From Gammaproteobacteria bacterium RIFCSPHIGHO2_12_FULL_45_12 (lineage in GTDB: Bacteria > Pseudomonadota > Gammaproteobacteria > DSM-16500), in contig MGYH01000044.1 of assembly GCA_001801665.1 (NCBI GenBank), forward strand, positions 1-5,403: a stretch of 5,403 bases of DNA. Direction: 5' to 3'. Shown piece by piece: positions 5,090 to 5,403 of this stretch (position 1 is the stretch's first letter; every line of letters starts with the position of its first letter). Made by a program: the position numbers and the translations under genes. The notes under the pieces were generated by a model that saw nothing but the letters and a program-made list of their open reading frames with translations, was not told the origin of the DNA and searched no databases.

Positions 5090-5403
5090 TTAAAACCCTG
5101 TTGTTAATGCCTGATGCCAACGTCGATGGTTGTAAAATTCAATATATGAACAAATGGCATTGCGAAGTTCCCTTGCGTTTCCATAGTCATTCAAATAAAA
5201 AAGCAAACTCGTAGAATTGCGGTTTCCAGACCAACAATAAAACGAGTGTGCAATGACCCGCTATAGTGCTTCTGTTTAATTCCAGCAATTCACGGCGGCG
5301 TATGGAAAGTTCAGTGGGTATGACGTGCATCTTGAAGCTCTTCTAAAAATTGAGCTTCAAGTGCAATTAAGCCCTTTTTGCGATCTTTAAATCGCTTACA
5401 AGG
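5090..5403 (-). pseudogene. Degraded IS3-family transposase (orfB) relic
   Basis: The minus strand keeps two recognisable pieces. From 5197 to the stop codon at 5090 it encodes YLNDYGNARELRN, then YIEFYNHRRWHQALTTGF, the classic C-terminal end of IS3-family OrfB integrase-type transposases. From ATG 5330 another frame reads MHVIPTELSIRRRELLELNRSTI, which resembles the OrfB N-terminus. The roughly 60 bases between them cannot hold the ~200-residue DDE core, so an internal deletion removed the catalytic residues. The two pieces are in different frames. Upstream, 5403-5317 is open and reads KRFKDRKKGLIALEAQFLEELQ; this may be a scrambled orfA remnant but is uncertain. The relic is not functional. 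It probably predates the intact IS elements in this window, judging by its decay. Confidence 0.65.
5326..5365. repeat. Inverted repeat in the IS3 relic
   Basis: CTTGAAGCTC (5331-5340) is exactly complementary to GAGCTTCAAG (5352-5361) across 11 bases. TGCA on each side (5326-5329 and 5362-5365) extends the stem past a single bulged T at 5330. It lies in the probable orfA/orfB border of the relic and may be chance coding symmetry (LEA...EELQDA). Confidence 0.4.

Noticed and set aside
5374..5380. CAAAAAG on the minus strand as an IS3 programmed frameshift site
   Set aside because: A -1 shift there soon meets a stop codon, and the following orfB-like frame is not in the -1 register.

Overview
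The window is an insertion-sequence pile-up in a moderately AT-rich bacterial genome. There is no rRNA, tRNA or CRISPR. It carries an OTU-type cysteine protease fragment at its left edge, a full-length IS1634-like element, an IS66-family element and an IS3-family relic. Such a mix would suit a host-associated or intracellular proteobacterium (for example a Legionella/Coxiella relative), but this host guess is weak inference; no housekeeping gene is present to anchor it.

Layout, left to right. (1) 1-163: the 3' part of a minus-strand gene whose product ends in the window with an OTU-protease-like catalytic-His motif (YNGYNH, probably followed by Y). Its 5' part is missing. (2) 164-2120: a complete IS1634-family element of 1957 bp with perfect 19-bp terminal inverted repeats and one 566-568 aa DDE transposase. 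A strong sigma70-type promoter is built into an interrupted inverted repeat just before the gene. (3) 2121-4617: an IS66-family element on the minus strand with tnpA, tnpB and tnpC all apparently intact. Its terminal repeat (GTAACCGCCCAATTAACCCC) is visible beside tnpA, but the other end is gone: the IS1634 element starts 4 bp after the tnpC stop codon. (4) 4618-5032: the 5' part of a gene for a membrane-anchored protein with a GSSRS motif, cut by IS66 and read through into its terminal repeat. (5) 5090-5403: a degraded IS3-family relic with the start and end of an orfB-like transposase but no catalytic core between them.

How it fits together. IS66 first inserted into the GSSRS-protein gene. 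IS1634 then lies between the tnpC end of IS66 and the OTU gene. It has no target duplication, the IS66 right end is absent, and the rest of both host genes is absent too. An IS-mediated deletion, or recombination between two IS1634 copies, explains this best. IS66 TnpA/TnpB/TnpC are expected to act together; TnpA and TnpB are translationally coupled by an ATGA overlap, while tnpC may also have its own extended -10 promoter. Both unrelated full-length transposases (IS1634 type and TnpC) contain the pentapeptide QLSLF in their N-terminal regions. This is a perfect match to the bacterial sliding-clamp (DnaN) binding consensus, and I consider it the most interesting functional observation here. 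I saw no wholly new defence or other system; the novelty is in the rearrangement, the clamp motifs and the built-in regulatory structures.
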